Shown piece after piece: positions 33,548-44,235 of a stretch of DNA of 64,000 bases. Position 1 is the first letter of the stretch. Every line of letters starts with the position of its first letter. The translations under genes were made by a program, and so were the position numbers. The DNA comes from Burkholderia sp. WSM2230 (GTDB taxonomy: Bacteria; Pseudomonadota; Gammaproteobacteria; Burkholderiales; Burkholderiaceae): the NCBI RefSeq assembly GCF_000472445.1, contig NZ_AXAJ01000004.1, positions 1-64,000 of the forward strand, in the 5' to 3' direction. The notes under the pieces are model-generated. The model made no database searches and was not told where the DNA came from. It saw nothing but the letters and a program-made list of their open reading frames with translations.

Positions 33548-33578
33548 GAGCGCTCCTCCGGGAAAACGTCCCTGATTA

Positions 33579-33593
33579 TCCGCTGTTTGGCGC
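33579..33593. promoter_or_regulatory. Direct repeat, lutA side of lutA-iclR region
   Basis: First copy of a 15-base element TCCGCTGTTTG(G/A)CGC; the second is at 33696-33710. They flank the inverted repeat at 33639. Candidate regulator-binding element, inferred from position. Confidence 0.45.
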
Positions 33594-33638
33594 ACAATAC
33601 CAACGCCCCGGAAGGCATAGGACGAATGCGTCGCCGAA

Positions 33639-33656
33639 TTGGAAGAGCGCTTCCAA
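33639..33656. promoter_or_regulatory. Inverted repeat between lutA and iclR
   Basis: A perfect 7-base inverted repeat, TTGGAAG-AGCG-CTTCCAA, in the middle of the divergent lutA-iclR region. It lies about 29 bases upstream of the TACAAT (33685-33690) that may be the iclR -10. Candidate operator for the adjacent IclR regulator. Confidence 0.5.
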
Positions 33657-33695
33657 GTGCGTTCGCTTTTTTCACGATACGAGATACAATCAATT

Positions 33696-33715
33696 TCCGC
33701 TGTTTGACGCGTCAA
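33696..33715. promoter_or_regulatory. Direct repeat plus palindrome near iclR start
   Basis: The second TCCGCTGTTTG(G/A)CGC copy (33696-33710) overlaps a perfect 12-base palindrome TTGACGCGTCAA (33704-33715). It lies just after the candidate -10 TACAAT and about 13 bases before the iclR ATG, so binding here could autoregulate iclR. Confidence 0.45.
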
Positions 33716-33727
33716 CTGATTCTTCTT

Positions 33728-34540
33728 ATGAGCGACACGAACCCGGATCCCAAAACATCGATCCAGGTGATCGAACGCATGATGCGCCTGCTCGACGCAC
33801 TCGCCGCGCATAGCGACCCGGTCAGCCTGAAAGAACTCGCCATCCGCACGGAACTGCATCCGTCCACCGCGCACCGCATCCTGAACGATATGGTGATGTG
33901 CCGCCTCGTCGACCGGTCCGATCCCGGCACGTACCGGCTCGGCATGCGCCTGCTCGAGCTCGGCAACCTCGTGAAGGCGCGCCTCTCCGTGCGCGATGCG
34001 GCGCTCACGCCGATGCGCGAACTGCATCGCCAGACGGGGCAGACGGTGAACCTGTCGGTGCGTCAGGGCGACGAGATCGTCTACATCGAGCGTGCATATT
34101 CCGAGCGTTCCGGTATGCAGGTGGTGCGAGCCATCGGCGGGCGCGCGCCGCTGCATCTGACCTCGGTCGGCAAACTCTTTCTCGCCGCCGACGAATCGAC
34201 ACGCGTGCGCGCCTACGCCACGCGCACGGGCCTGTCCGGCCACACGCAAAACAGCATCACCGACCTCGCCAAGCTCGAGCGCGAGCTTTCGCACGTGCGC
34301 CAGCAAGCCTGCGCGCGCGACAACGAAGAACTGGAATTAGGCGTGCGCTGCATCGCCGCGGGCATCTACGACGACACCGGCAAGCTGGTCGCGGGATTGT
34401 CGCTCTCGGCGCCGGCCGACCGTCTGCAGGATTCCTGGCTTGGTCAGCTCAGCCAGACGGCGCTGGTGATTTCCGAGGCGCTCGGATATCGGCCGCAAAC
34501 TTCGCAGAATCAGGGCCAACATTCGAACTCGCACGCGTAA
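33728..34540 (+). CDS. IclR-family transcriptional regulator
   Basis: A 270-residue IclR-type regulator. The N-terminal winged helix (SIQVIERMMRLLDALAAH, LKELAIRTELHPSTAHRILND) is followed by the GAF-like effector domain (YRLGMRLLELGNLV, LHLTSVGKLFLA, ELELGVRCIAAGIYDD). It is transcribed divergently from lutAB, and IclR regulators usually control such neighbours, so lactate or a related hydroxy acid is a plausible effector. Known lut regulators in other bacteria are GntR-type, so this pairing is less usual. The ATG at 33728 gives MSDTNPDPKTS; the long upstream frame is antisense to lutAB. A terminator follows at 34571. Confidence 0.9.
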   Translation: MSDTNPDPKTSIQVIERMMRLLDALAAHSDPVSLKELAIRTELHPSTAHRILNDMVMCRLVDRSDPGTYRLGMRLLELGNLVKARLSVRDAALTPMRELHRQTGQTVNLSVRQGDEIVYIERAYSERSGMQVVRAIGGRAPLHLTSVGKLFLAADESTRVRAYATRTGLSGHTQNSITDLAKLERELSHVRQQACARDNEELELGVRCIAAGIYDDTGKLVAGLSLSAPADRLQDSWLGQLSQTALVISEALGYRPQTSQNQGQHSNSHA

Positions 34541-34570
34541 GCCGCTCGGCAAATCAGCCGACTCGGAATG

Positions 34571-34600
34571 AAAAAAGCCCCGCAATCGCGGGGCTTTTTT
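34571..34600. terminator. Bidirectional intrinsic terminator
   Basis: A 13-base perfect stem (AAAAAAGCCCCGC with GCGGGGCTTTTTT) around AATC, flanked by A/T runs. It separates the converging iclR and pbpG-like genes. Confidence 0.93.
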
Positions 34601-34642
34601 CATTGGCGGTGGCGGGTCATGCAACGGCCACAAGCTCACACA

Positions 34643-35824
34643 TCAGGTGCCGGGACCGCCTGCGTCCGCGCTGGTGATACGCGCCTGATCGCCGCCGTTA
34701 TCCAGCCACGTGCGCAACCGCGTGGCGTCCGCGAACCGCGAGTACTTGCCCGACGAATCCAGCAACACCAGTACCATCGGGCGGCCGTGAATGTTGGCTT
34801 GCATCACGAGGCACTCCCCCGCTTCGTTGATGAAGCCGGTCTTTTGCAGACCGATGTCCCACGTCGGGTTACGCACGAGCGCATTGGTGCTGTTGTAGGC
34901 CAGCGTGCGCTTGCCGGTGTACACCTCGTAGCTGTGGTCCGTGGAAAACCGGCGGATCAGCGGATATTGATACGCCGCGTTGACCATCTTCACCAGATCG
35001 CGCGCGCTCGACACGTTCTGGCTCGTCAAACCGGTGGGGTTCTCGAAGTGCGTGTCGGTCATGCCGAGTTGCCGCGCCTTGGCGTTCATCGCGGCAAGGA
35101 ACGCCGGCCGGCCGCCCGGGTAGTAGCGCGAAAGCGCGGCGGCAGCACGGTTTTCCGACGCCATCAGCGCGATGTGCAGCATGTCTTCGCGCGAAAGCAC
35201 CGAGCCGACGGACAAACGCGAGCCGGTGTTCTTTTCGTAGTCGCGGTCTTCGTCCGTGACTTCGAGTTGATCGGTCATTGGCTCTTTCGAATCGAGCACG
35301 ACCATCGCAGTCATCAGCTTGGTGATGGACGCGATCGGCACCACGGCGCGCGAGTTCTTGTCGAAGAGCGGCTCGCCCGTGTTCTGGTCCACCACATAGG
35401 CGACGCTCGAGCGCAGCATCAGCGCGTCCGGCGTCTCGTGCAGCCCAAACGCCTGGCCGACGCTCGGCGGACGCGGCTCATAGGCGACACGCCGCACAAC
35501 CGTGTGATGACGGCCATTCGCGGTATAGGTCACGCGTTTGCGTTTGACGCTCGCGCGGGGTGCGTCGTCATCCGCGGCGGCTGTTTTTGCGGCCGCAGTC
35601 TTGCCGGCTTTCGCAGCCTTGCCGGAAACCCTGGCTGCGGCGGCGGGTTTCTTGCCCGCCTTCGCCTGCTTCGAGGTTTTGGCGGACGCAGCGGGCGTAG
35701 CGGCAAAGGTGCTTACTGGCGCGGCAAGCGCCGCCGCAAGGACCATGGAGGCGGCAACCGACAGAGCGGTGCTGCGCGCCGCGCCGTGGATCACTTTCAG
35801 CGACGAAAACATGTCGGTTTTCAT
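34643..35824 (-). CDS. pbpG: D-alanyl-D-alanine endopeptidase (PBP7-like)
   Basis: A 393-residue low-molecular-weight penicillin-binding protein, probably cutting D-Ala-meso-DAP peptide crosslinks in the periplasm. A signal peptide (about 30 residues, AASMVLAAALAAPVSTFAA) precedes an unusually long Lys/Ala-rich linker of about 45 residues, then the S11 peptidase domain. The catalytic triad motifs are SITK (PIASITKLMTAM), SEN (ALMASENRAAA) and KTG (LQKTGFINEAG). The ATG at 35824 gives MKTDMFSSLKV. PBP7/PBP8 versus a DacA-type carboxypeptidase cannot be fully settled; the absence of a C-terminal amphipathic anchor favours PBP7. Confidence 0.88.
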   Translation of the reverse strand: MKTDMFSSLKVIHGAARSTALSVAASMVLAAALAAPVSTFAATPAASAKTSKQAKAGKKPAAAARVSGKAAKAGKTAAAKTAAADDDAPRASVKRKRVTYTANGRHHTVVRRVAYEPRPPSVGQAFGLHETPDALMLRSSVAYVVDQNTGEPLFDKNSRAVVPIASITKLMTAMVVLDSKEPMTDQLEVTDEDRDYEKNTGSRLSVGSVLSREDMLHIALMASENRAAAALSRYYPGGRPAFLAAMNAKARQLGMTDTHFENPTGLTSQNVSSARDLVKMVNAAYQYPLIRRFSTDHSYEVYTGKRTLAYNSTNALVRNPTWDIGLQKTGFINEAGECLVMQANIHGRPMVLVLLDSSGKYSRFADATRLRTWLDNGGDQARITSADAGGPGT

Positions 35825-36414
35825 GGGTGTTCTGTAGGGAGCGGCGAGAGGGTTCCGCAAGTGTATTAAAACAACGAAAAATTAGCAATTTGAAGCACTT
35901 ATGGGCGCTCTTTAAACCAGCTTGTAAGCTCCGATTGCAAAAACGCAAATAAGTGCCGCGTCCCGATCGATAAAAACGATCAAGGCGCTGCGCCTCGCCA
36001 GGCCGCCACCCTCAAAAGGGGTGTGGTCCCTTTAGCATAACGGCAATTTCGAGACAACCTTGATGAGGGGAAACGCGGCTCTCGCGCGAAACGAAGTCCA
36101 GCGCGGCGCCCCGCCGCGCCGGTGCCGCATGCGTCGCAGACCGTGTTAAACGCCTGTTGCAAATCAGAGACGCGCATTTGACTGGCATCAACAATTAACG
36201 TTCCGTGACACTCTATGGTTTACATCAATTCGCGTAGGCGCCGACCTTTTGTTAAATTTTGCAGTGCATCGCGGGGACGTCGAACACGCCCTCAAATGCC
36301 GGAATAAAGTACCGAAACGGGCTCCATTGCCTCGGCGTTGCGGTCAATTATGCCGCGTCACGCCGTTGTCATGCGTGCCGCATAAGCTCTTGTTTTCTAA
36401 GCGGTTTCTTAAGA
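35825..36414. other. Long non-coding stretch upstream of the phasin gene
   Basis: Part of a gap of about 750 bases between pbpG and phaP. It is visibly more A+T-rich than its surroundings around 35860-35980 and 36180-36420. Short reading frames (such as 36249-36440) have no ribosome-binding site or protein-like composition and are not called. A small RNA cannot be excluded, but I see no terminator to define one. Confidence 0.4.
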
Positions 36415-36429
36415 TTGTGCATTGCACAA
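36415..36429. promoter_or_regulatory. 15-base palindrome upstream of phasin promoter
   Basis: A perfect palindrome, TTGTGCATTGCACAA, ending 8 bases before the -35 hexamer. A second TGCACAAAA half-site occurs at 36482-36490, downstream of the -10. The pair brackets the promoter. PhaR repressors of PHA genes bind TGC-rich inverted repeats in related bacteria, so this is a candidate PhaR operator by inference. Confidence 0.6.
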
Positions 36430-36436
36430 AAAGCGC

Positions 36437-36464
36437 TTGACATTCCCCGGCGCCATCCTAAAAT
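36437..36464 (+). promoter_or_regulatory. Phasin promoter
   Basis: -35 TTGACA (36437-36442), 16-base spacer, -10 TAAAAT (36459-36464). The transcription start should be near 36472, leaving a leader of about 105 bases before the phaP ATG. Confidence 0.75.
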
Positions 36465-36576
36465 AGAACCCATTGCTGCGATGCACAAAACATCGCGGTC
36501 CGGGCAGACGATCTTGTGCGTCTCGCCACCACCAATGCGGTCCGCAAAGATCGGCCGCGATCCAGGAGCGTAAACC

Positions 36577-37149
36577 ATGACTCTGCTGACTCCCGAGCAA
36601 TTCGCTGCAGCTCAGAAAGCCAACTTTGAAACGCTGTTCGGCCTGACCACCAAGGCATTCGAAGGCGTTGAAAAGCTCGTCGAACTGAACCTGCAAGTCG
36701 TGAAATCGACCCTCGCGGAAAGCCAGGAAAATGCCCAACGCGCGCTGTCGGTGAAAGACGCGCAAGAGTTGCTGGCACTGCAAGCGAGCCTCGCCCAGCC
36801 GGTCGCTGAAAAGGCGCTGTCGTATGGCCGTCACGTGTACGAAATCGTCTCGGCAACGCAAGGCGAGTTCGCCCGCGTAGCCGAAGCACAGTTCGAAGAG
36901 CAGAACCGCAAGGTTCAATCGCTCGTCGAAAACGTCGCGAAGAACGCGCCGGCCGGTTCGGAAACCGCCGTCGCCGTGATCAAGTCGGCTATCACCGCCG
37001 CCAACACGACGTACGAAACGGTTCACAAGGCGACCAAGCAGGCTGTCGAAATCGCGGAAAGCAACTTCAACGCAGCCGCCACGGCCGCGTCGAAGGCTGC
37101 TTCGCAAGCCGCTGCGCAGGCATCGCGCTCGGCCAAGAAGCCGGTCTAA
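36577..37149 (+). CDS. phaP: Phasin (PHA granule-associated protein)
   Basis: A 190-residue phasin coating polyhydroxyalkanoate granules. It opens [20 protein letters not shown] and is almost wholly amphipathic helix ([21 protein letters not shown]), ending in an Ala/Ser/Lys-rich tail ([20 protein letters not shown]), the phasin_2 pattern common in Burkholderia and Cupriavidus. A good ribosome-binding site (CAGGAGCG) precedes the ATG, and the codon choice is strongly biased, as in highly expressed genes. No PHA synthase is in the window. The promoter carries TGC-type palindromes, suggesting PhaR control. Confidence 0.93.
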   Translation: MTLLTPEQFAAAQKANFETLFGLTTKAFEGVEKLVELNLQVVKSTLAESQENAQRALSVKDAQELLALQASLAQPVAEKALSYGRHVYEIVSATQGEFARVAEAQFEEQNRKVQSLVENVAKNAPAGSETAVAVIKSAITAANTTYETVHKATKQAVEIAESNFNAAATAASKAASQAAAQASRSAKKPV

Positions 37150-37308
37150 GTTTCCGGTTCTCTTGTCAGGCCTCGCTTGCGGGGCCTGCATCATTGCCTG
37201 ATTTCGGGCATCGTCTGCGCCGGCCCAGCGTATCCGCTGCGCCGGCGCTGCTGTAAGCAACAGCGTCGTGCCGTTGCCGCTCACACGGCTCCAATTGGCC
37301 GAACGCTC

Positions 37309-37330
37309 CGATACGTCGAGTGACGTATCG
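37309..37330 (+). repeat. Perfect inverted repeat before phasin terminator
   Basis: CGATACGTC-GAGT-GACGTATCG: 9-base arms, 4-base loop, no T-run. It sits 4 bases before the terminator hairpin at 37335, forming two hairpins in series in the phaP 3' region. Confidence 0.7.
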
Positions 37331-37334
37331 TTTG

Positions 37335-37360
37335 CCCGGCGAAGCGCCGGGATTTTTTTT
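37335..37360 (+). terminator. Intrinsic terminator of phaP
   Basis: Stem CCCGGCG with CGCCGGG, AAG loop, then a run of eight Ts. It lies about 185 bases past the phaP stop, a long 3' untranslated region. Confidence 0.85.
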
Positions 37361-37432
37361 CGTAGTGCTTCTTCGAGCTCGCTGCTCGAGAGCAACGCGC
37401 CGGCAGACAGACTGCGCTCGCGACTCCAGATA

Positions 37433-37465
37433 AAAACGGCGCGCCCATAAAGGGCGCGCCGTTTT
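37433..37465. terminator. Terminator of the PDH gene run
   Basis: A 14-base perfect stem (AAAACGGCGCGCCC with GGGCGCGCCGTTTT), loop ATAAA, just past the lpdA stop on the minus strand. Confidence 0.85.
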
Positions 37466-37504
37466 CTTTGCGCCATCCGCACGCATGCGGATGAGCCGAA
37501 CGCC

Positions 37505-39286
37505 TTACTTCTTTTTCTGCGGTGGCAGATCGGTACACACGCCTTCGTACAGCTCGGCGGCCATGCCGATCGATTCGCCGAGCGTCGGATGCGGATGAAT
37601 CGTCTTGCCGATGTCCGTCGCGTCCGCGCCCATCTCCACCGCCAGGCACACTTCGCTGATCAGATCGCCCGCATTCAGACCGACGATACCGCCGCCGATC
37701 ACGCGATGCGTTTCCTCGTCGAACAGCAGCTTCGTGAAGCCCTCGTCGCGGCCGTTGGCAATCGCGCGGCCGGAAGCGGCCCACGGGAACACAGCTTTGC
37801 CATACTTGATGCCGGCCGCTTTCAACTGGTCTTCCGTCTGGCCGGCCCACGCCACTTCAGGATCGGTGTAAGCCACCGACGGAATCTGGATCGCGTCGAA
37901 GTACGCCTTCTCGCCATGCGCCGCTTCTGCTGCAACGTGGCCTTCGTGCACGGCCTTGTGCGCCAGCATCGGCTGACCGACGATATCGCCGATCGCGAAA
38001 ATATGCGGCACGTTGGTGCGCATCTGCTTGTCGACTTCGATAAAGCCGCGATCAGTCACCGCCACCCCGGCCTTTTCCGCGCCGATCTTCTTGCCATTCG
38101 GCGAGCGGCCCACGGCGACGAGCACGAGGTCATAGCGCTGCGCTTCCGCCGGCGCCTTCTCGCCTTCGAACGACACGTAGATGCCGTCTTCTTTGGCTTC
38201 TGCCGCCGTCGTTTTGGTCTTGAGCATGACGTTCGCGAAGCGCTTCGCGTTGTACTTCTCCCAGACCTTCACGAGATCGCGGTCCGCGCCGGCCATCAGG
38301 CCGTCGAGCATTTCGACCACGTCGATCTGCGCGCCAAGCGTCGCGTAGACCGTCGCCATTTCGAGCCCGATGATGCCGCCGCCGATCACCAGCATGCGCT
38401 GCGGAATCTGACGCAATTCGAGCGCGCCGGTCGAATCGACGACACGCGGATCTTCCGGAATGAACGGCAGCTTCACCGCTTCGGAACCCGCCGCGATGAT
38501 CGCCTGCTTGAACTTGACGACCTTTTTGCCGCCTTCGGTCTGCACTTCCATGTGGTTCGGATCGACGAACGCGCCGGTACCCGTCACGACCTCGACCTTG
38601 CGCATCTTCGCCATGCCGGCGAGACCGCCGGTCAGCTTCTTGACGACGCCCGACTTGAAGTCGCGCAGCTTGTCCAGATCGATCTGCGGCTTTGCGAACG
38701 TGATGCCGTGCGCGCCAAGCGCTTCGGCTTCGTCGATCACGAGCGCGGTGTGCAGCAGCGCTTTCGACGGAATGCAGCCCACGTTCAGGCACACGCCGCC
38801 GAGCGTCGAATAACGTTCGACGAGCACGGTCTTCATGCCGAGGTCCGCAGAGCGGAAGGCGGCCGAATAACCGCCCGGGCCGGAACCGAGCACGAGCATG
38901 TCGCATTCGATGTCCGCGCTGCCGCTGAAGCTGCCCGCTTGCGGCGCGGGCGCGGCAGCCTTGGGCGCAGCGGCAGCCGCAGGAGCGGGTGCAGGAGCCG
39001 GTGCAGGCGCAGCAGCCTTCGGCGCTTCTTTCGCCGAGGACGCTTCGCCCGACGTTTCGACGAGCGCGATCACGGTGCCTTGCGAGACTTTATCGCCGGC
39101 CTTGATGCGGACTTCCTTGACGGTGCCGGCGATGTCGCTTGGCACTTCCATGGAAGCCTTATCGGACTCGAGCGTCAGCAGCGACTGTTCCTGTTCGATC
39201 GCATCGCCCGGCTTGATATTGACTTCGATGACATCGACGTCCTTGAAGTCGCCGATATCCGGCACTTTTACTTCGACGAGACTCAT
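37505..39286 (-). CDS. lpdA: Dihydrolipoamide dehydrogenase with N-terminal lipoyl domain
   Basis: A 593-residue E3 that reoxidises dihydrolipoamide in the pyruvate dehydrogenase complex. Unlike the roughly 475-residue classical E3, it has an N-terminal lipoyl domain (residues 1-80, lipoyl Lys in LESDKASMEV) joined by an Ala/Pro linker. The FAD motif is VLGSGPGGYSAAF, the redox disulphide GGVCLNVGCIPSK, the NAD motif VIGGGIIGLEMATVYATLG, and the catalytic His is in IHPHPTLGES. This fusion occurs in other beta-proteobacteria and Neisseria. The ATG at 39286 is preceded by GAAGGGG. It lies 213 bases after aceF. Confidence 0.97.
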   Translation of the reverse strand: MSLVEVKVPDIGDFKDVDVIEVNIKPGDAIEQEQSLLTLESDKASMEVPSDIAGTVKEVRIKAGDKVSQGTVIALVETSGEASSAKEAPKAAAPAPAPAPAPAAAAAPKAAAPAPQAGSFSGSADIECDMLVLGSGPGGYSAAFRSADLGMKTVLVERYSTLGGVCLNVGCIPSKALLHTALVIDEAEALGAHGITFAKPQIDLDKLRDFKSGVVKKLTGGLAGMAKMRKVEVVTGTGAFVDPNHMEVQTEGGKKVVKFKQAIIAAGSEAVKLPFIPEDPRVVDSTGALELRQIPQRMLVIGGGIIGLEMATVYATLGAQIDVVEMLDGLMAGADRDLVKVWEKYNAKRFANVMLKTKTTAAEAKEDGIYVSFEGEKAPAEAQRYDLVLVAVGRSPNGKKIGAEKAGVAVTDRGFIEVDKQMRTNVPHIFAIGDIVGQPMLAHKAVHEGHVAAEAAHGEKAYFDAIQIPSVAYTDPEVAWAGQTEDQLKAAGIKYGKAVFPWAASGRAIANGRDEGFTKLLFDEETHRVIGGGIVGLNAGDLISEVCLAVEMGADATDIGKTIHPHPTLGESIGMAAELYEGVCTDLPPQKKK

Positions 39287-39499
39287 AGTGTCCCCTTCTC
39301 CTGTTGATCGTGATGAGCGAAGAACCCGCCTCAAAAGTCGAAAAAAGCTGGCGGCCCGGCGCACAACAACGTCCTTGCCGTCCGCCGAAGGACGCGCCGT
39401 TGCCCCGCACAGGAGCAGCGCTAATAGACCGACACGAAAGCAGGTTCTACAGAAACGCGCGGATTACCGACAAAAGCCAGTGCCCCGCGCAACATCACA

Positions 39500-41167
39500 T
39501 CAAAGAATCACACGCCGGAAATCGGCAAGAATCGACCCGAGATACGCATTGAAGCGTGCAGCTTCGGCGCCGTCGATCACACGATGGTCGTAAGACAACG
39601 ACAGCGGCAGCGTGAGACGCGGCACGAACTGCTTGCCGTCCCACACGGGCTTCATCGCACCGCGCGACAAACCGAGAATCGCGACTTCAGGGGCGTTGAT
39701 GATCGGCGTGAAGTTGGTGCCGCCAATGCCGCCCAGCGACGAAATCGAGAAGCAGCCGCCTTGCATCTGGTCGGGCTTGAGCTTGCCTTCGCGCGCGGCC
39801 TTCGACAGGTCGGTCATTTCCTTCGCGATCTCGACGAGGCCCTTCTTGTCGGCATCGCGAATCACCGGAACCACGAGACCGTTCGGCGTGTCCGCAGCAA
39901 AACCAATGTGGTAGTACTGCTTGAACACGAGGTTGTCACCGTCGAGGCTCGCGTTGAAGGTCGGGAATTTCTTCAGCGCCGAAACCACCGCCTTGATCAC
40001 GAATGCGAGCATCGTGATTTTTACGCCAGCCTTTTCGTTTTCCTTGTTCAACTGCACGCGCAGCGCTTCGAGTTCGGTGATGTCCGCTTCGTCGTTGTTC
40101 GTGACGTGCGGGATCATCACCCAGTTGCGGTGCAGGTTCGCGCCGGAGATCTTCTTGATGCGCGACAGCGGCTTCGCCTCGAACGGGCCGAACTTCGAGA
40201 AGTCGACCTTCGGCCACGGCAGCAGATTCAGCTCGCCGCCGCCTGCCGCCGCAGGTGCGGCAGCACCGGCGGGCGCCGCGCGCTGGCCCGTCATCACGCC
40301 CTTGATGAACGCGGTGACGTCCGCTTGCGTGATGCGGCCTTTCGGACCCGTGCCCTGCACTTGCGTGACGTCGACGCCCAGTTCGCGCGCGAACTTGCGC
40401 ACCGACGGCGAAGCGTGGCTCGTGCGGCGTGTGCCGCCCTCGCCTGCCGGGATCAGCGGCGCCTGTGCGAGCGCAGACGGCGAGGCCGGTGCGGGCGACG
40501 GCGCAACCGGCGCGTCCGACGGCTTCTCGGCTTCGTGTTTCGGCGCCGCGGCGGGTGCCGCAGCCGGCGCGGCAGCAGCGCCCTCAGCTTCCACTACGAC
40601 GATCACCGAGCCTTCCGACACCGTATCGCCGACCCTGACCTTCACTTCCTTGACGACGCCGGCCGCCGAGCTCGGCACGTCCATGGTCGCCTTGTCGGAT
40701 TCGAGCGTGACGAGCGACTGCTCTTTCTCGACGCGATCGCCGACCTTCACCGCGACTTCGATCACGGGGATGTCTTTGTAGTCGCCGATGTCCGGCACTT
40801 TCACTTCCTGCAGGCCGCCGCCGGAGGCGGGAGCAGCGGCGGGCGCCGGTGCCGGCGCAGGTGCAGCTGCAGGTGACGGCGCCGGTGCGGCAGCCGGTGC
40901 TGGCGCCGGCGCAGCCGCGCCGCCCTGTGCGCCGTCCAGCACGACGATCAGCGAACCTTCCGACACGTTGTCGCCGACCTTGACCTTCACTTCCTTGACG
41001 ACGCCGGCGGCCGAGCTCGGCACGTCCATCGTCGCCTTGTCGGATTCCAGCGTAACGAGCGATTGCTCTTTCTCGACGGTATCACCCGCCTTGACCAGCA
41101 CCTCGATCACAGGAATGTCCTTGTAATCGCCGATGTCCGGCACCTTGACTTCGATCGCTTGACTCAT
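39500..41167 (-). CDS. aceF: Pyruvate dehydrogenase E2 (dihydrolipoyl acetyltransferase)
   Basis: A 555-residue E2 core subunit. Two lipoyl domains occur at residues about 1-78 and 118-196, each with the lipoyl Lys in LESDKATMDVPSS; both are followed by Ala/Pro-rich swivel linkers. A peripheral-subunit-binding domain (SPSVRKFARELGVDVTQVQG) and the catalytic acetyltransferase domain follow. The catalytic His is in LSYDHRVIDGAEA. The DNA for the two lipoyl domains is nearly identical over more than 100 bases. The ATG at 41167 gives MSQAIEVKVPDIGDY. It follows aceE by 96 bases. Confidence 0.98.
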   Translation of the reverse strand: MSQAIEVKVPDIGDYKDIPVIEVLVKAGDTVEKEQSLVTLESDKATMDVPSSAAGVVKEVKVKVGDNVSEGSLIVVLDGAQGGAAAPAPAPAAAPAPSPAAAPAPAPAPAAAPASGGGLQEVKVPDIGDYKDIPVIEVAVKVGDRVEKEQSLVTLESDKATMDVPSSAAGVVKEVKVRVGDTVSEGSVIVVVEAEGAAAAPAAAPAAAPKHEAEKPSDAPVAPSPAPASPSALAQAPLIPAGEGGTRRTSHASPSVRKFARELGVDVTQVQGTGPKGRITQADVTAFIKGVMTGQRAAPAGAAAPAAAGGGELNLLPWPKVDFSKFGPFEAKPLSRIKKISGANLHRNWVMIPHVTNNDEADITELEALRVQLNKENEKAGVKITMLAFVIKAVVSALKKFPTFNASLDGDNLVFKQYYHIGFAADTPNGLVVPVIRDADKKGLVEIAKEMTDLSKAAREGKLKPDQMQGGCFSISSLGGIGGTNFTPIINAPEVAILGLSRGAMKPVWDGKQFVPRLTLPLSLSYDHRVIDGAEAARFNAYLGSILADFRRVIL

Positions 41168-41263
41168 TGTTAGTGTCTCCTGGGCCGCGCACGCAGCCTG
41201 CCTGCGCCGATCGGAATCGGTCAGGGGCAGGCGCGCACGCCGTGGCACACGGGGAATGATGCC

Positions 41264-43960
<2,697 letters not shown>

Positions 43961-44222
43961 GCTCGTCTCCTGGATATAGAGGAACGCTCTTTGAACAGAC
44001 GACGCGGACGAAGCACGGCCGCGGCAGCTTCGGCCGATTGTAATAAGGGTCCCGACGTCCACGCAACAAAATTTTCGAATTACGAGATCGGTTCTCATAA
44101 TGCGGAAAATTGCTGCGGCGCAACCTGATTTGACTGCCTTTGCGTGGATACGTCGGCTAGTGTGCGCCGATTAACGGGACTATCCGTGATTTTTTGCGCC
44201 ATTTGCCAGCTACGCGCTGCGC

Positions 44223-44228
44223 TACAAT
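44223..44228 (+). promoter_or_regulatory. Candidate -10 (TACAAT) touching the kinase start
   Basis: TACAAT ends 7 bases before the ATG at 44236 and overlaps a further ATG (44227). If it is a real -10, the transcript would begin at or next to the start codon, leaderless or nearly so. The -35 is weak. Inference only. Confidence 0.35.
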
Positions 44229-44235
44229 GCCACGC

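Noticed and set aside
32021..33727. N-terminal extension of the IclR gene over lutBA
   Set aside because: The frame is open for over 560 codons upstream but is antisense to lutBA and not protein-like; the IclR helix-turn-helix begins right after the ATG at 33728.
36249..36440. A small gene in the gap upstream of phaP
   Set aside because: 63 codons, Cys/Arg/Lys-rich, no ribosome-binding site, and its 3' end runs through the phasin palindrome and stops beside the promoter.
39287..39499. An extra gene between lpdA and aceF
   Set aside because: The short plus-strand frame here is antisense to the operon, Arg/His-rich and lacks a start context.
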